Position numbers and translations under genes: made by a program. A stretch of DNA of 64,000 nucleotides from Eulemur rufifrons (lineage: Eukaryota > Chordata > Mammalia > Primates > Lemuridae): contig NC_091006.1 of the NCBI RefSeq assembly GCF_041146395.1, positions 3,292,001 to 3,356,000 of the forward strand. Reading direction: 5' to 3'. Below the pieces are notes generated by a model. It was not told where the DNA came from. It made no database searches and worked only from the letters and a program-made list of their open reading frames with translations. Within the stretch, counting starts at the first letter, position 1. The number at the start of each line of letters is the position of its first letter. Positions 1 through 11,625 of the stretch are shown one piece after another.

Positions 1-3000
1 CAATGGCAGCTGGTGGCGGCTGGTTCCAGTGGAGCCCCTGCCTGCCCGCAGGCTGCCACATCTCCCTGGGAGACCCTGAGGAAGCTGCCAGGGTGTGCTC
101 TGGGAAGACAGAGAGATGACAGGCACTGGCCGCCTGAGCACCGTGCAGAAGGCCTGGAATGTGCCAAGTGGCAGCGTTGCCTGGCAGGAGGGGAGGCCAG
201 GACCCTGGCCTCTGTGGGCCTGGACCCTCCAGGAGTGGCCCCGACATGTGCCAGGACCCTGAGGGCTCTTGGGATGGGCTCTCCGTCCAAGCCCCGGTGT
301 CAGCAGGCGATGACAGGCGGGCCACTGGCTGAGCTCAGGCTCCCCGGGGCTGACGTGGGTCACGTGCCCCCGGGGCTCTGTTTCCTGCCTCAGCGATGGG
401 GAACCCTGGGTGGCCGCGACCCAGGGCTGCTGGGGAAATTGAAGTGGTGGGAGAGTCCAGGGCAACCAGGACACCACGTCTCAGGGTGCGTGGGGCATAA
501 TGGAAAGCCCTGAGGGTTGGGGGTCAGGGGTCCCTCATGCTTCGCTGGTGGGGTCTCCGGGTGATGAGACTCGGTGCTGCCGTTTGCTGGGGAGGGACAG
601 TCAATGGCTCAGTCCAGGGCACGTCCTGGCTCAATGAAGGAGGCCGCCCCGCAGAGCTCCAGTGTGGAGGGTGGACAGGGGCCAGTGGACGGGTTCTGCC
701 AGGCGCTGCAGGGGCCCACGTGGGACCCCAGACCAGAAGGATCGAGGCACTGCCGCAGACGCCAGGAACCCACGCCCTGGAGGGCCCCTCCGGCCCAGGC
801 CGGCACCCAGCAGGCGTCTGCCGGCCTGGCCCTCGGGCCGCGTTGCCCGGAGAGCCCGGAGTCCTCCCATACCCACTTGGACTGGGTCCTCCCGAGGCTC
901 CGGCGGCCAATGTTTGGGAAATTAGGTGAGGGGGGCCTGGGACGAGGGTGAGGAAGAGAACAATTTATGTCTAAAAGTCATCTTGAAATTTTCAACATAT
1001 TTTTTATTTTTCAAAACAAAAGCTCTAAACGTTGGGGGGGGGGTGAACCTAGCTTTGTGGGAAATGAGTCAGACAGCCATAAAATGTGTTTTTCTGAGCT
1101 GAGGGGATTATTTTACATCTTGTGGCATGAAGACACGGAGAGGAAGCCCTCCTCTCGGTCCCTGGGGGGCTCCGCTCGGCTGGGCCGGGCCTCACGGCTC
1201 CCTCCCCTCCTGAGCGGGGGGCTCCTGTCCGTCCAGAGCACACGGGTGCTGGGGCCCCTTCTGGCCGCCCCAGGCACGCCCCACCCCGCCCCGAGCTCAT
1301 CCCATTCTTTTCAGCAAGAAACGCTGAACGTGGGCGGCCGCGTGGTGGGCCTGGTCCTACTTTGCCACGTGCAGGCTGAGAATCCCGCTAGCGTCCCGCG
1401 GCCGTGGGGCCCCCAGGCCTCACCGATGGGCAGGCTGAGCAGCCGACAGGGTGAGACGAGATTTGAGAACTCACCTGCCTGCCGTGGGCGCTCGGGAAAT
1501 GGGTTTCCTTCCCGTCACAGAGCAGCCTCGTGTTGCTGAATGAGGGGCACGAGGGGAGACTGGTTTCTCTGGAGGTACTTCCCAGAGCCAGCAGGGCAGG
1601 GGTCCTCCCCGAGCCCTGGGGCCGGCATCCTTGCCCTGAGCCAGCCCACCCAGCTCTGGTCCCAGGGAACAGGAAGCTGAATCCTCACTGCAGGGACTGG
1701 AGGCCTCAGAAGGGCTCAGGTCAAGGATTGCAGGTGCCCATGGGGACAGGACCCCGAGGCTTCAGAGGCCTCAGGTCACAGCTCCCAAGCCCTCCCTCCC
1801 CAGGGCAGGTGTCCCAGGGAGCAGGACCGGGGGCGGGGGGGGGGGGGGGGGGGGGGAGCCCGCCTGGGCGCACTCTCCAGTCTCCGTGCAGAGACGGCCT
1901 CTTTGGGGGCTGCTGTTTCTTGCCACGTGTGCCCCCCCAAAGCCCTGCCTCCATGCGCTGGAGTCGCAGGCCCCTGAAAACCCCGTGCTGCCTGTGGGGA
2001 GAGCCCCCTGGAAGCCTGAGGCCGGGCAGAAATCAGGCACAGATCTGGGGCCCAAAGCACCCTGGCTGATGCCAGAAACGCACCGCCCTCTCCGCCAGGG
2101 CTGTGAGTGCGCTTGTTCTTCTGAAGCCGTGGTGAGAGTCCCCTGGGTCACCCTCACTCTCCATGGGCTCCAGTTCTTCTTGGGACAAAGGGCAGGCATG
2201 GCGGACACCACTTGTTTTGCCTGTGTCTGTATCCATTTCTCTCCTGCCCGCCACCACGTGGATTTTCCTCTGAGAACCTCCCTTCCCACACGCCCATTCC
2301 ATGCTTCTGGGTGGGGCTGACCCCCCAAACTGTGTGTGTGTTTGCGGGTGAGGACGCAACTCAGGATTGGCCAATCAGCATCTTCCACCCTCCGGGTTGC
2401 AGTGGCTGGTTCAGTGATGAGCCTATGGTTCAACAGAAGCCAATCCTGGGATTTTTGATGGAATTATTCAGAAATTAAAGCTCTGTTTGGGGTTGCTGGG
2501 TATCTGTTTGTTGGCTTTGAACTACTGGGAACCCCCAGCAGGAGACTGAAGCCAGCACAAAGGATGGCAAAACCAGGTAAGAGGGAGGACTCCCAATGGC
2601 ACAGTCTGGGCCACTGGATCCAGCCGTGCCTGAAGGCACATCCTGTTGGGTTTTGTTTTCCTCACTGTGCTGGGCTCAATGCCTAAGTCTCCATCACAGA
2701 GGCAGGATTTTGGGTGAGATGTGTCAATGTCATGTGCCCCTTTCTTCTTAGGCCTCCACTCAAGCTGGGATTCTGCGAGCATTTGTGAGCCAGTTATCTA
2801 GAGCTAAAACCTGCGTGGAGTGAGGGGCCGAGTGAGGGGCTCAGGACCACAGAAGGCTGCGTGTGTGTGAGAACGGGAGTAAGGCACAAGCCGCGCCGCA
2901 CGTAGCGCCCCGCCAAGACCTCCCCTCGGAAGCGAATTTGGGAGCAGACTTCGTGGGAAGTAACTCATGATTTTCCAATTATTAAACTTAGAAAAAGAAC

Positions 3001-3184
3001 AAGGAGGACATTCATCTTTCTATCTGTCCGGGGGGTACCTCGACACGTCCAGGGAACCGGGAGTTGTGGAGAATTGGTCGATTTTTGCAGAAGTAGCCTC
3101 AACGCTGGAAGGCGAGCTCCCGCAGGGCACCGGTCCCTGTGTCCCTGGAGCGAGGGGGAGCGCCTGGCGCTCAGCAGATATTTG
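1..3184. other. GC-rich intergenic DNA, no gene seen
   Basis: Single-copy looking, GC-rich DNA far 3' of CEBPA. The many open frames on both strands overlap each other, have no recognisable domain and are what high GC content gives by chance. There is a short poly-G run near 1034-1042 and a long one at 1835-1856. Around 2360-2480 is a stretch with a CCAAT palindrome (ATTGGCCAAT) that could be an old repeat I cannot name. No exon of SLC7A10, the expected upstream neighbour in human order, is recognisable. Confidence 0.5.
1835..1856 (+). repeat. 22-base poly-G homopolymer
   Basis: An uninterrupted run of 22 G, preceded by a GGGGG block and a single C. Such a run can form a G-quadruplex and is also a typical place for length error in sequencing or assembly. 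Confidence 0.9.
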
Positions 3185-3310
3185 GAGAGTGAAGTAAAAG
3201 TCTCCATCTTGTCATTCTCTTTCTCAAAACCTTCGTGTGGCTTCCCATTACAGCTAAAATATATCAAATCTAGACTTCTTGCTCTGCCCTGTAAGTTGAG
3301 TGACTGTGTC
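3185..3310 (+). repeat. L2 LINE fragment
   Basis: The stretch containing 'AAAACCTTCGTGTGGCTTCC' followed by an A/T-rich part and 'CTTGCTCTGCCCTGTAAG' matches my memory of the L2 3' portion in the plus direction. Strongly decayed; boundaries approximate. Confidence 0.55.
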
Positions 3311-4260
3311 ATTTATTGAACAAGCAGGGACTTTTGGGGGGTTCAAAGGGAACACCACAAATGAGTAGGCTGGAAAAAAGGGAGTAAGGTAGAATTGTCC
3401 CAGGCCACCCTGGCTGTGTGCCTGCCCCACCTCCAAGGCCCCAGGAGGCTGGTCTCTGCCTTCCTCCGCCCCCCCACCCCTCCCCCACTCCCTCCCCATT
3501 TTCTGCCCCTCCCCCTCATCGAGCCACACTGACCTTCCAAAGGAACTTTGCACTGCCTATTTCTCGACCTGGAGAAGTCCTCTGAGGGGCTGGGTCTTTC
3601 TTGTCACCTCATCTCCACCAAACATACCGCGTCCTCCGAGAAGAGCTCTTCCCTGGCCACTCATTCCCGCCCAAGCAACTTTACCAAGAGGTGGCGGTTC
3701 CTGTCCCTCCCTGCGCTCGCCTGCTCTGCGCGTGCAGGGAGTGAAACGCTGAGTTTCCCCACACAGCTCCCAAGGTCTGCCAACCTCTGTGTGGGTGCTC
3801 CTGCACCCAGCACACGTCTCCAAAGGGGAAGGGAGGCGAGGCCAGTTTCAGCGCGTGTGGTGTGTGGGGTTTTAGGGGGCAGAGTGGGGAGAACAAAGGA
3901 AAGGGGAGAAGACACAGCGCGTGGCAGGCGAGCTGAGTGAGATTCTTCCCCGAACTGTGCACAGCATTGGACCCAGCAAGTCCACCCCCCCACCCCGAAA
4001 TCAGATGCACTTTGGCCTCAGTCACTCCTGGAGCTGCTTTTAGCCGTGTTTGGAACCTGCGTTTGAATGCAGATCGTAAAGCACCCCCTCCTCCCGCCCC
4101 ACGCCCGGAATTCCCAGCAGACACACACAGGGATTGCGCAGCCAGACAGAAGACACCAGATATGTTCCTAATTTTCCCAATTTCCTCTGTCCTTGCCGAT
4201 ACTGGAGCACCATAAATTTGTCACTGCCATGTTTGTTTGTCATTTGGCCCCGGCTTGCCA
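3311..4260. other. Intergenic, pyrimidine-rich patch, no gene seen
   Basis: Contains a C/T-rich tract at about 3460-3530 and otherwise unique sequence. Open frames on both strands are short and unrelated to any family I recognise. Confidence 0.5.
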
Positions 4261-4442
4261 CCACACACGCACGGGTGTTTGTTTATAGAATGCAGACTGC
4301 ATCAGGGCCTTCAGGTGGGCTCACGCACACACGGGCGTTTGTTTACAGAATGCAGACTGCATCAGGGCCTTCAGGTGGGCTCACGCACACACGGGCGTTT
4401 GTTTACAGAATGCAGACTGCATCAGGGCCTTCATGTGGGCTC
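4261..4442 (+). repeat. Minisatellite, 60-bp unit, three copies
   Basis: Three head-to-tail copies of exactly 60 bp, starting at 4261, 4321 and 4381. Copies 2 and 3 differ at one base (G/T near 4434). Copy 1 differs at a few positions, mostly in its first 30 bases. A core is 'GAATGCAGACTGCATCAGGG'. The unit is a multiple of three and stays open in two forward frames, but no promoter or family supports coding. Confidence 0.95.
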
Positions 4443-4780
4443 TGACACCAGCCCCTTGGCTTCCGGGAGGGACTGCCACCTGCCCTGTCCCCCCACCCAG
4501 GATGCCCAGACGGATTTGCCTCTCTGGCTTCTTTAAAGCAAAAAACCGCGAATATGGGTGATCATGCAGGGTCCTGGCAAAAAACCAAACTCGCCCTGAT
4601 GGTTCCAATAAAGGGATGTTAACAAAAGGACCATTTATGAAGGCGTGACCCGGGTTAAAGGCATTAAGAAGGGATGTCGAGGCCCCCAGAAATTAGCCAT
4701 AGCAGCCGTTGTCACCACCTTAAGGCTAAAGGGATGAGGGCAGGAATTAGTGCGACCCGGGGCTGGTGAAAACAGGAGCC

Positions 4781-4900
4781 GTGGAGGACAGAGGACAGGA
4801 CACCTGCCAGGTGGAGGACAGAGGACAGGACACCTGCCAGGTGGAGTACACAGGACAGGACACCTGCCAGAGGGAGGACAGAGGACAGGACACCTGCCAG
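4781..4900 (+). repeat. Minisatellite, 30-bp unit, four copies
   Basis: Four head-to-tail copies of a 30-bp unit starting at 4781, 4811, 4841 and 4871; each ends in ACAGGACACCTGCCAG. Copies 1 and 2 are identical; copies 3 and 4 carry two substitutions each. Only 340 bp separates it from the 60-bp array. The sequences are unrelated. Confidence 0.95.
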
Positions 4901-5199
4901 GAGCCGCAGTCTTGGGGAAGGTGCAGTGGGGGGCCCCAGAAGCAGGGAAGAAACACCCCAACCCCTCCGATTTCCTGCTTGTGCCACCCACTGGCCAAAC
5001 CCAACAGGAAGCCAGAAGGCACGGGGGGCCCTTGGTGTGGCCCACACAGGCCAGACCCCCAGGGCCAAGAGCAGGATGGGGAGGGGACCCGAGGGCAGGC
5101 AAAGAACCAGCAGGCCCGGGTGAGGCGTTCTGGGTCAATTCTATGCCCAGGCTTGGTGGAAACCCATCCTGTCCGAGGCCGAGCATCCCCTGGGTCCAC

Positions 5200-5615
5200 T
5201 GGACGCCTTTCAGGACCCAGGAATGTCACGCTCCTTCCCGCTTCTGGGTTTTGCATATGCTGGTCCCCTGCCTGGATTCTCTTGCTCCAAACCCCAACTA
5301 TTTTATAAATCCCGCTGGTCCTTCAGATCTCAGCTTACAAACCACATCCTCGAGAGCACTTCCCTGAGTCCGCGAAGCAGGTGAGGACTCCCAGCCAGAC
5401 GCTCTCACCACCCCGAATGTCTTTACTGCACAAGATATGTCACAACTGCAATTAACTGATCAATTGTGTAACTCTCTGTTTATTAGTCTCTCTGTCTCCC
5501 CGAGAGACCGTGCGCTCCACAAGAGCCTGCTCTGTTCTGCCGGGGTTACTGCCGTGCCCCCCGCAGTGCCTGGCACACAGTAGGCGCTGCACAAATACTG
5601 AATGGATGAATGAAT
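5200..5615 (+). repeat. L2 LINE 3' end
   Basis: Plus-strand L2: the 'CTTCAGATCTCAGCTTACAA' block, then a 'TTCCCTGAGTCC' block, and the 3' end 'TGCCTGGCACACAGTAGGCG' followed by the GAATGAATGAA-type tail. Order and spacing match the L2 3' region. Confidence 0.8.
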
Positions 5616-5639
5616 GAAAGGGGGACTTCCAGTCTCCAG

Positions 5640-6710
5640 CATGGGCAAACTGGAGTATTTGGGTCTGTCCTCTCACTGAAAATAACTCACAGTGCTGGGT
5701 TAAGATTGTTGAAATACATTAAGAACAACGAAGAGAACTGCCAGGCCAAAACTGAGGGGAAAAGGAACCCAATAAGGGAAGCAAGAGGAGAAGCCACTGT
5801 TTCCCTAAGGCATTTTCCAATCCCAAGAAATTTGAGTCTTATTTTGATAGCCTCATGGAAAGAGAGAGACAGAAATCAAACCTCAGGGCTCACACTAGGT
5901 GGGGCGTATAATAGGACACCGGCCCATACGGATGTGGAACTCCAAAGGGCTACACCCTCAGCATAAGGGTGAACCAGACCTAAACCAGCCCTTATATGGT
6001 CTTGCAATCTAAGTTCTCACCTCTGGGGTGGGCTAGGGATTCCAAACCTTAAAAGTCGATTTAGGTGGTCCTGGACTAGCAGTAGATGTTTGGCAGGAGA
6101 AAATGAAAATATTCTCCAGTGGAAGGGACCTTTGTCCTAAATCCCAAAATTTTCTTGCAAATAATTTTTTTGAAAAAATAATGACCAACACATAGTCAAA
6201 GATAATCAGACACACACAGAAATAAGACACTAGGAGTGAAAACTGGAAGAAACAATACAAAGACTTCAAATTATCGACTATAAAATAACTGTGCCTATCA
6301 TGTTTAAAGAAATAAGACATGCTTAAAAATCACTGCAGGGATGGTGATCTACAAAAAGTGAAATACCAGACCTGAAAAAGAATCAAGTAGAATCTCTAGA
6401 AATGAAAACTACAACACAAAATCAAGAACTCAGTGGACAAGTTTGATAGCAGATTAAACATGGCTGAGAAGAGAATTAGCAAACTAGAACATAGGTCAGA
6501 AGAAATTATCACAAATGTAGCACATAAAGACAAAAAGAAAACACAGAAGAGAAGATATGAGATAAAGAGGAGAGAAAATATAACATATAGTTAACATTAT
6601 CCTTGAAGATGAGGAGAGAAAAAATGGAGCAGAGATGTGGTTTTAAGGATTAATGGGTAAGAATTTTCTGGAACTGATCAATGACTGCATGAGGGAAAGG
6701 TCTGAGCCAT
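5640..6710 (+). repeat. Old L1/HAL1 ORF1-region remnant
   Basis: A-rich plus strand with the L1/HAL1 ORF1 signature: 'AGATTAAACATGGCTGAGAA' followed by 'GAGAATTAGCAAACTAGAAC' and 'CATAGGTCAGAAGAAATTAT'. This encodes the degenerate coiled coil of ORF1p. No frame is intact. HAL1 and old L1M ORF1 regions cannot be separated by eye. Confidence 0.7.
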
Positions 6711-9700
6711 TTCATGGTTAGCTGCGCCTTGGTGACAATCTATTCAGCTCCATGTTTCAGATAACCCAGAGCTCAAAACATACTAATGGGAGATTCTGGA
6801 CCCAGTTGAGTCTTGGACAGAGGCCAGGATATTGTATATACCAAATAAAATGTAGCAGAGGACACATGAAAACAAGATCAAGGAGTGAAAATCAACTCTC
6901 GCCTGTCTCCTGACTCTGCAGTTCACCCCTGCCTACTTAGGAACTCTTTGGACAACCCTCAGATGACCACAGCTGCATCCTCCTGTTCCTTCTTCCTTCC
7001 CATGGGCCGACCATCACTGGGTGATAGCAGGACAACATTCCACAGTCAGTTGGGGCCCACTGGCACGGAGGGGCGAGGTGAGGAAGGCCTCTCTCCCGCC
7101 CTGATTCGGTACTGATGCTGATGTCCTCCTCCTAGCCTGTTCCCCTTCTGTCCTCTGACCTCTGTCTCCTGTTCTGTGTCAGGGCTCCGGTCTGGGCCCT
7201 TAGGGGTGGTTGGTGGGGAGATCTGGAAAAGGAGGTGGTGCTGAAGTGTCTGTTTGCCGTAGCCAAAGAAGGCCTGATGATGCCAGCACCACCTTAGGGT
7301 CCTCCAACCCCGGCCCCAACATGGGCCAAGAAGCACTAATGTCCCTTCATTTCCCAGCCTGCCCGCATCACCTAGCACCTGGCTGGTGAGGGTCTAGGAG
7401 GTAGGCTCCAGAGACAGTTACCTTGGACCCAGCTACCTGGGTCCTCAGCCCTCCTCCTCCCAGCCCTGAGATTTCTTGGATGGGCGGGCAATTGGGCTGG
7501 CAGATGGGTAGCTTGTTTCTGACTCATGCTCCCCTCTTGGCAGCCAGGTGACCTGGTCCTTGTCCTCCTCGCTGTGACTCGTCCTGGGATCAGGTTCTTG
7601 TGGTTGCTTTCTTCTGGAGGGACACCATTCATCATCTGCCCCTGGGGATCCTGGCACATGTCTCAGACATGCTCAAACAGAGAGGCTGCCAAACCTGTGT
7701 CTGGTCACACAGCAGGTGTGCGGCCAGGCCAGGGCACACTCCATCTCACGCCCCCGGTGGGCGGGAATGCAGGCCCAGCCCTTGTGTCACCAGCGTCAGG
7801 GCCTGGGTGCCGCCAGCAGCTCCGTGGTGGAGACTCACGGAGGCCCTGGTCCCACCCTGGCCCTCGGGCGTGTGCCAGACTCCCCCACCCCCAGCAGCAG
7901 GTCCCTCCAGGCCACTGTGCCGTGGGAGACACCAGTCTCGGGGGGTGGGGGGCAGCAGAAAGGGGTGTTAATTGATCTCCCAGGCTATGATGAGTGAAGA
8001 TGGGGGCGTCATCTGCCCCCAAACCTGGCTCTGCAATGTCTTGGACATGTCATTCCAATTTTGAAATTCTCAAAGATGTCACAAAAAACATGCAGTTGAT
8101 TTAATTTTTCATATTAAAAACGAAAGTAAATTCAGTCGAGGAATGTCGAGTGGAGGCGAGGTGGGGGGAGGCGTCATGGAATTAGGCCAACGATGCAAGC
8201 GTTAGGGAAACAGGAGTGTTTCACCCCCCTGGGTGGATTTGGGGGTACAGAGGGCTAAGCTGCCGCAGGGACGCAAGTCGGGGAGCCCAGGTGCTGCTCC
8301 TGCCCTGCCCAGCCCGGTCCCATCGCTGGCTCTGGTGAGATGGGCCCCCATGAGCCCGGTGTGGCCCAGGGAGGCTGAGAAGCCCGGCGAGGACAGCAGC
8401 GGCTCACAACCCCCAGGCAGCGATGTCCACACAGCTCCACAGCCCGCCTCTCTCGAGATGCACATCTCCCCTCTGACACATTTCGGGCTCGGAGCCGTCA
8501 TCCCCACCTCCCCTCGGCTCAGGGGCCCGGCCTGTGAGTCACATGCCTCCACCTCTCCCAGCCGGGACTGCTCCCCCAACAGAGGAGGTTGGGCCTTCGT
8601 GAACGTGGACTTGCTCTTAGGGGGACCCTCCGCCACTCTCCCCGGGTCTGACACTCCTCCAGCCCAGGCCTTGGCATCTGCCCCAAGCGTGTGTGCAGGT
8701 GGCACGCACACAGCGCCACACTGCCCCGGCCCTGCACGGAGCCCGGCTGACCCGGGTGTGCAGAAGCCGGAGGTTTAGGGCCTCCTGGCCCCACTTAACA
8801 CTTGCTGGCCCCCACCGGCTCGGCAAGAGGACTCCAACCGCTTCCTGTGCTTGAGCAGGGCGGTGGAGGTGCCCGAGAGCTGCCTTCCTGCCTCGCCCGA
8901 GGAGTTTGCTCATTAACTTGAATTGCTCTCGTGGCAGCATTCCTGGCAGAGGAGAGAAGAGCAGGGTAGGTTCCAGAACCCTTTCCTGTTGGAGGCCCCA
9001 GCTGCCGGCAAGCTTGGCCGAGGCCTCCTCCCACCTGCCTTTGTGCCCCTCCTCCAGGACCCTAGGACCTCAGGAGCGTCCCCGGTCATCTGAGGCTCTG
9101 CCCAGGCAGCTTCCCGCAGGGCAGGGCAGCCTCCACCCTCACCCCCTGCACCAGAGCTGGGTGGGCAAATGGGAACCAGCTGTTCCGCCAAGCGCTGAGA
9201 TGACCCAGGGGGACACTGAGGGAGGCAGGGGAGAAGGAGGTGTCCCCTGACCCCAACACACGCAGCACGTGCCTCCTGCTCCCCTCCCACCAGCGAGGGG
9301 AAGGCAGGGCCGCCCTGCCCACTGAGGTCACAGCTTTGCAAACAGAGCCAAGTTAATGGGGAGGCCCAAGGGGCTGAGGGCTCACTCAGGATGCTGGGGG
9401 GCTGCCACCCCGAGAGAATACTTGTTCTCACTGACCGGAAGTCATCACCTGGGATCCTGCACTTGTATGAAGCAACTTTGACTGCGACAAGCACACGGGG
9501 CACCTCCCCTGCTCTGCTGGCAGCCGCGGACGGCCTGACCGCTGTGCTCTCCCTTCAAGGTCACTGGCAAGGGGGCTCTGCGCCCAGGAGGAGCCCACTA
9601 AATGCTTTCTAAGCAAACGAAGGGCTTCCTTTGGCGGGGGGCGTTTAAGCAACTTTAAAATGACTTTTTCAGTTCTTTGGTTATTTGGGTACAAGGATTT

Positions 9701-9849
9701 TGCCCTTAATTATTCAGAGGACTGTCTCCTTCCACTGGAGTCTTTCAAGGACCTAGGTGTGCCCTCCCCCTCCCTAGCCCTCCAGCTCCGCCTTCTGCCC
9801 CACGTGGGCATGGTTAGCTGGAGCTAACTATGAGTGTCCCACAAGCTTT

Positions 9850-10000
9850 GCCTGTTTACCTTTCACAACTCAATGACGTGTTCCTAGTTTTGCATACATT
9901 TTGCATAAAAGGAAATTGAAGCGGAGCGAAATTAAGAGACTCAGTGAGGGCCGCCCAGTCATCAGGAGGGAAGGCCAGGGCTGCACGGCCCGCCTCCCAC
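9850..10000 (-). repeat. Possible MIR remnant
   Basis: The block with AAAAGGAAATTGAAGCGGAG and a following GAGACTCAGTGAGGGCCGCC resembles the reverse-strand MIR core (AGGAAACTGAGG..CAGAG..GCCCAAGGTCA). Very decayed. Confidence 0.35.
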
Positions 10001-10339
10001 GGCCGTCCTCATCATGGGATGGGAGAAGTAGGAAATGCCTGCTTGTCGCCTGCGAACAAATTGCTTTTTGCCAGAAACCAACTTAGCACACACTTAAAGT
10101 GTGTACCATGGTAGAGCCTCCAGGCTCGACTCGTGTGTCCAACATGAGACTGAAGGCCTACTACGTGCCCGGGCTCTGCAGCCCCCAGCTCCGCAGTCAC
10201 TGGTGCCGGCCCAGGCGGCAGCACTTGCAATTGTGAATTGGACGCATATTCAAGGGTTACAGGCGTCAGGGCCTTCCAACTGTTCTGGCATAAATCCTTT
10301 GTCCTGTGGACTCCTGGGGTAGTGCCAATTAAAGTGCCG

Positions 10340-10640
10340 CCAGGTAGGGCTTCTTCCTATAAATCAGTGGGAATGTGGTCACACAAATTTTAAATATCAG
10401 ATTAAAATCAAATTAGTGGGAAAATTTGGAACAAATTGCCTTCAAGTACAGTGAATGAGTCTATTTTTAAAATGTTGCCGCACCAGGCAAAATAGTGAGG
10501 CAAACACATTTCCTAACAGCGAGTAGACACTGTGTTGGGAGTGATTTGTCATGCTTAGTCACTGTAATTGCTCTAGCAAAACTCGGGAATCAAATAAAAC
10601 GTGTTTGCAAATTGTAAATCACTCAAGGAGGCTACTTCAG
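10340..10640. promoter_or_regulatory. Candidate conserved non-coding element
   Basis: An A/T-rich island inside GC-rich flanks with no repeat signature. It holds FOX-like TGTTTGC (near 10601) and TCATGCTTAGTCACTG-type bZIP/AP-1-like sequence. It lies about 7.6 kb downstream of the CEBPA start. Function is inferred only from composition and motifs. Confidence 0.25.
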
Positions 10641-11303
10641 ACGGGTCCTAACCTGATGCTGAAGGTCACGGCGGCTCCCTCCGGAGCAGGCACCCAGGCC
10701 TGACACCCCCGGCCCCACCTGCACCCCCGTTCTCTGGGCAGGGGCTGTGCCACCACGTCCAGCTGAGGCCGTTGCCCAAGATGTGCACAGGAAAGGCCAA
10801 CATAAGTTAGCAGCATTTCCTTGTTAGCGAGAGGGCGCAGTGTTCCCGGGGGGTGGCGGGGAGAGCGCTCTGGTTGGCTTGAGGGAGGCAGGGGGTCTCT
10901 GGGGCCTCTATGGCTGAAGCAGGGAAGGGACAGTGGCCCCCCGGGGAGGAAAGGCTTTGCTTCTGGTGAAAGGTTGGGCTGCCACTTGCCACGGAGCAGA
11001 AATACCTTCATATGCACGAGGGCTTGAGACAGGCTTTGATGGTTCTCTCAGGCCCTGTCTGGGGCACTGGTGACATGCCCTGGCTCTAAGCCACCACATT
11101 TGGCCACAGGTGTCCCCACCCTCAGGCCATAGTCCCTCAATAGCGACCTTGCCAGTCATCCTAGAGCGGGAATAAGAGGGGCGACATGAAGGCCTGAAAT
11201 ACCTTTTAAAGCAGAAAGCCCTCCGATTCTGGTGATAAACTGATCACATGGAGGTGTGGAGGATTGTTCAGGATGGAATGGGCTAACTTTCTTAGGATCG
11301 TTG

Positions 11304-11625
11304 CATTTTATTTTATTTTATTTGTTTATTTTAGAGACAGAGTCTCACTCTGTCACCCAGGCTGGATCATGCAGTGGCACGATCATAGCTTACTGCAGCC
11401 TTGAACTCCTGGGCTCAAACCATCCTCCTGCCTCAGCCTCCTGAGTAGGTGGGACTACGGGAGCATGACACTGCCCCTGCCTAATTAATATTATTATTAT
11501 TTTTTTTTAGAGATGAGGTCTCGCTATGTTGCCCAGGCTGGTCTCGACCTCCTGGCCTCAAGTGATCCTCTTGACTCTGCCTTCCAAAGTGCCGGGCTTA
11601 CAGGGGGAAGCCACCGTGCCTGGCC
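11304..11625 (-). repeat. Alu (old, J-like), reverse orientation
   Basis: Poly-T with TTTTA repeats, then GAGACAGAGTCTCACTCTGT, CTCCTGCCTCAGCCTCCTGA and, at the right end, AGCCACCGTGCCTGGCC. Two monomers are present with a T-rich linker. It lacks the lemur-specific linker, so it is probably an older, AluJ-like copy. Confidence 0.9.

Larger units (their letters stand above)
6711..11303. other. Intergenic DNA 3' of CEBPA, no gene seen
   Basis: About 4.6 kb of mostly unique DNA. The GC-rich parts (7.1-9.4 kb) give overlapping chance frames on both strands. The part from 10.34 to 10.63 kb is A/T-rich and listed separately. No splice-framed exon, RNA gene or recognisable repeat other than a MIR-like piece was seen. 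This interval corresponds to roughly +7 to +11 kb downstream of the CEBPA start site, where distal CEBPA enhancers could lie. Confidence 0.5.
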
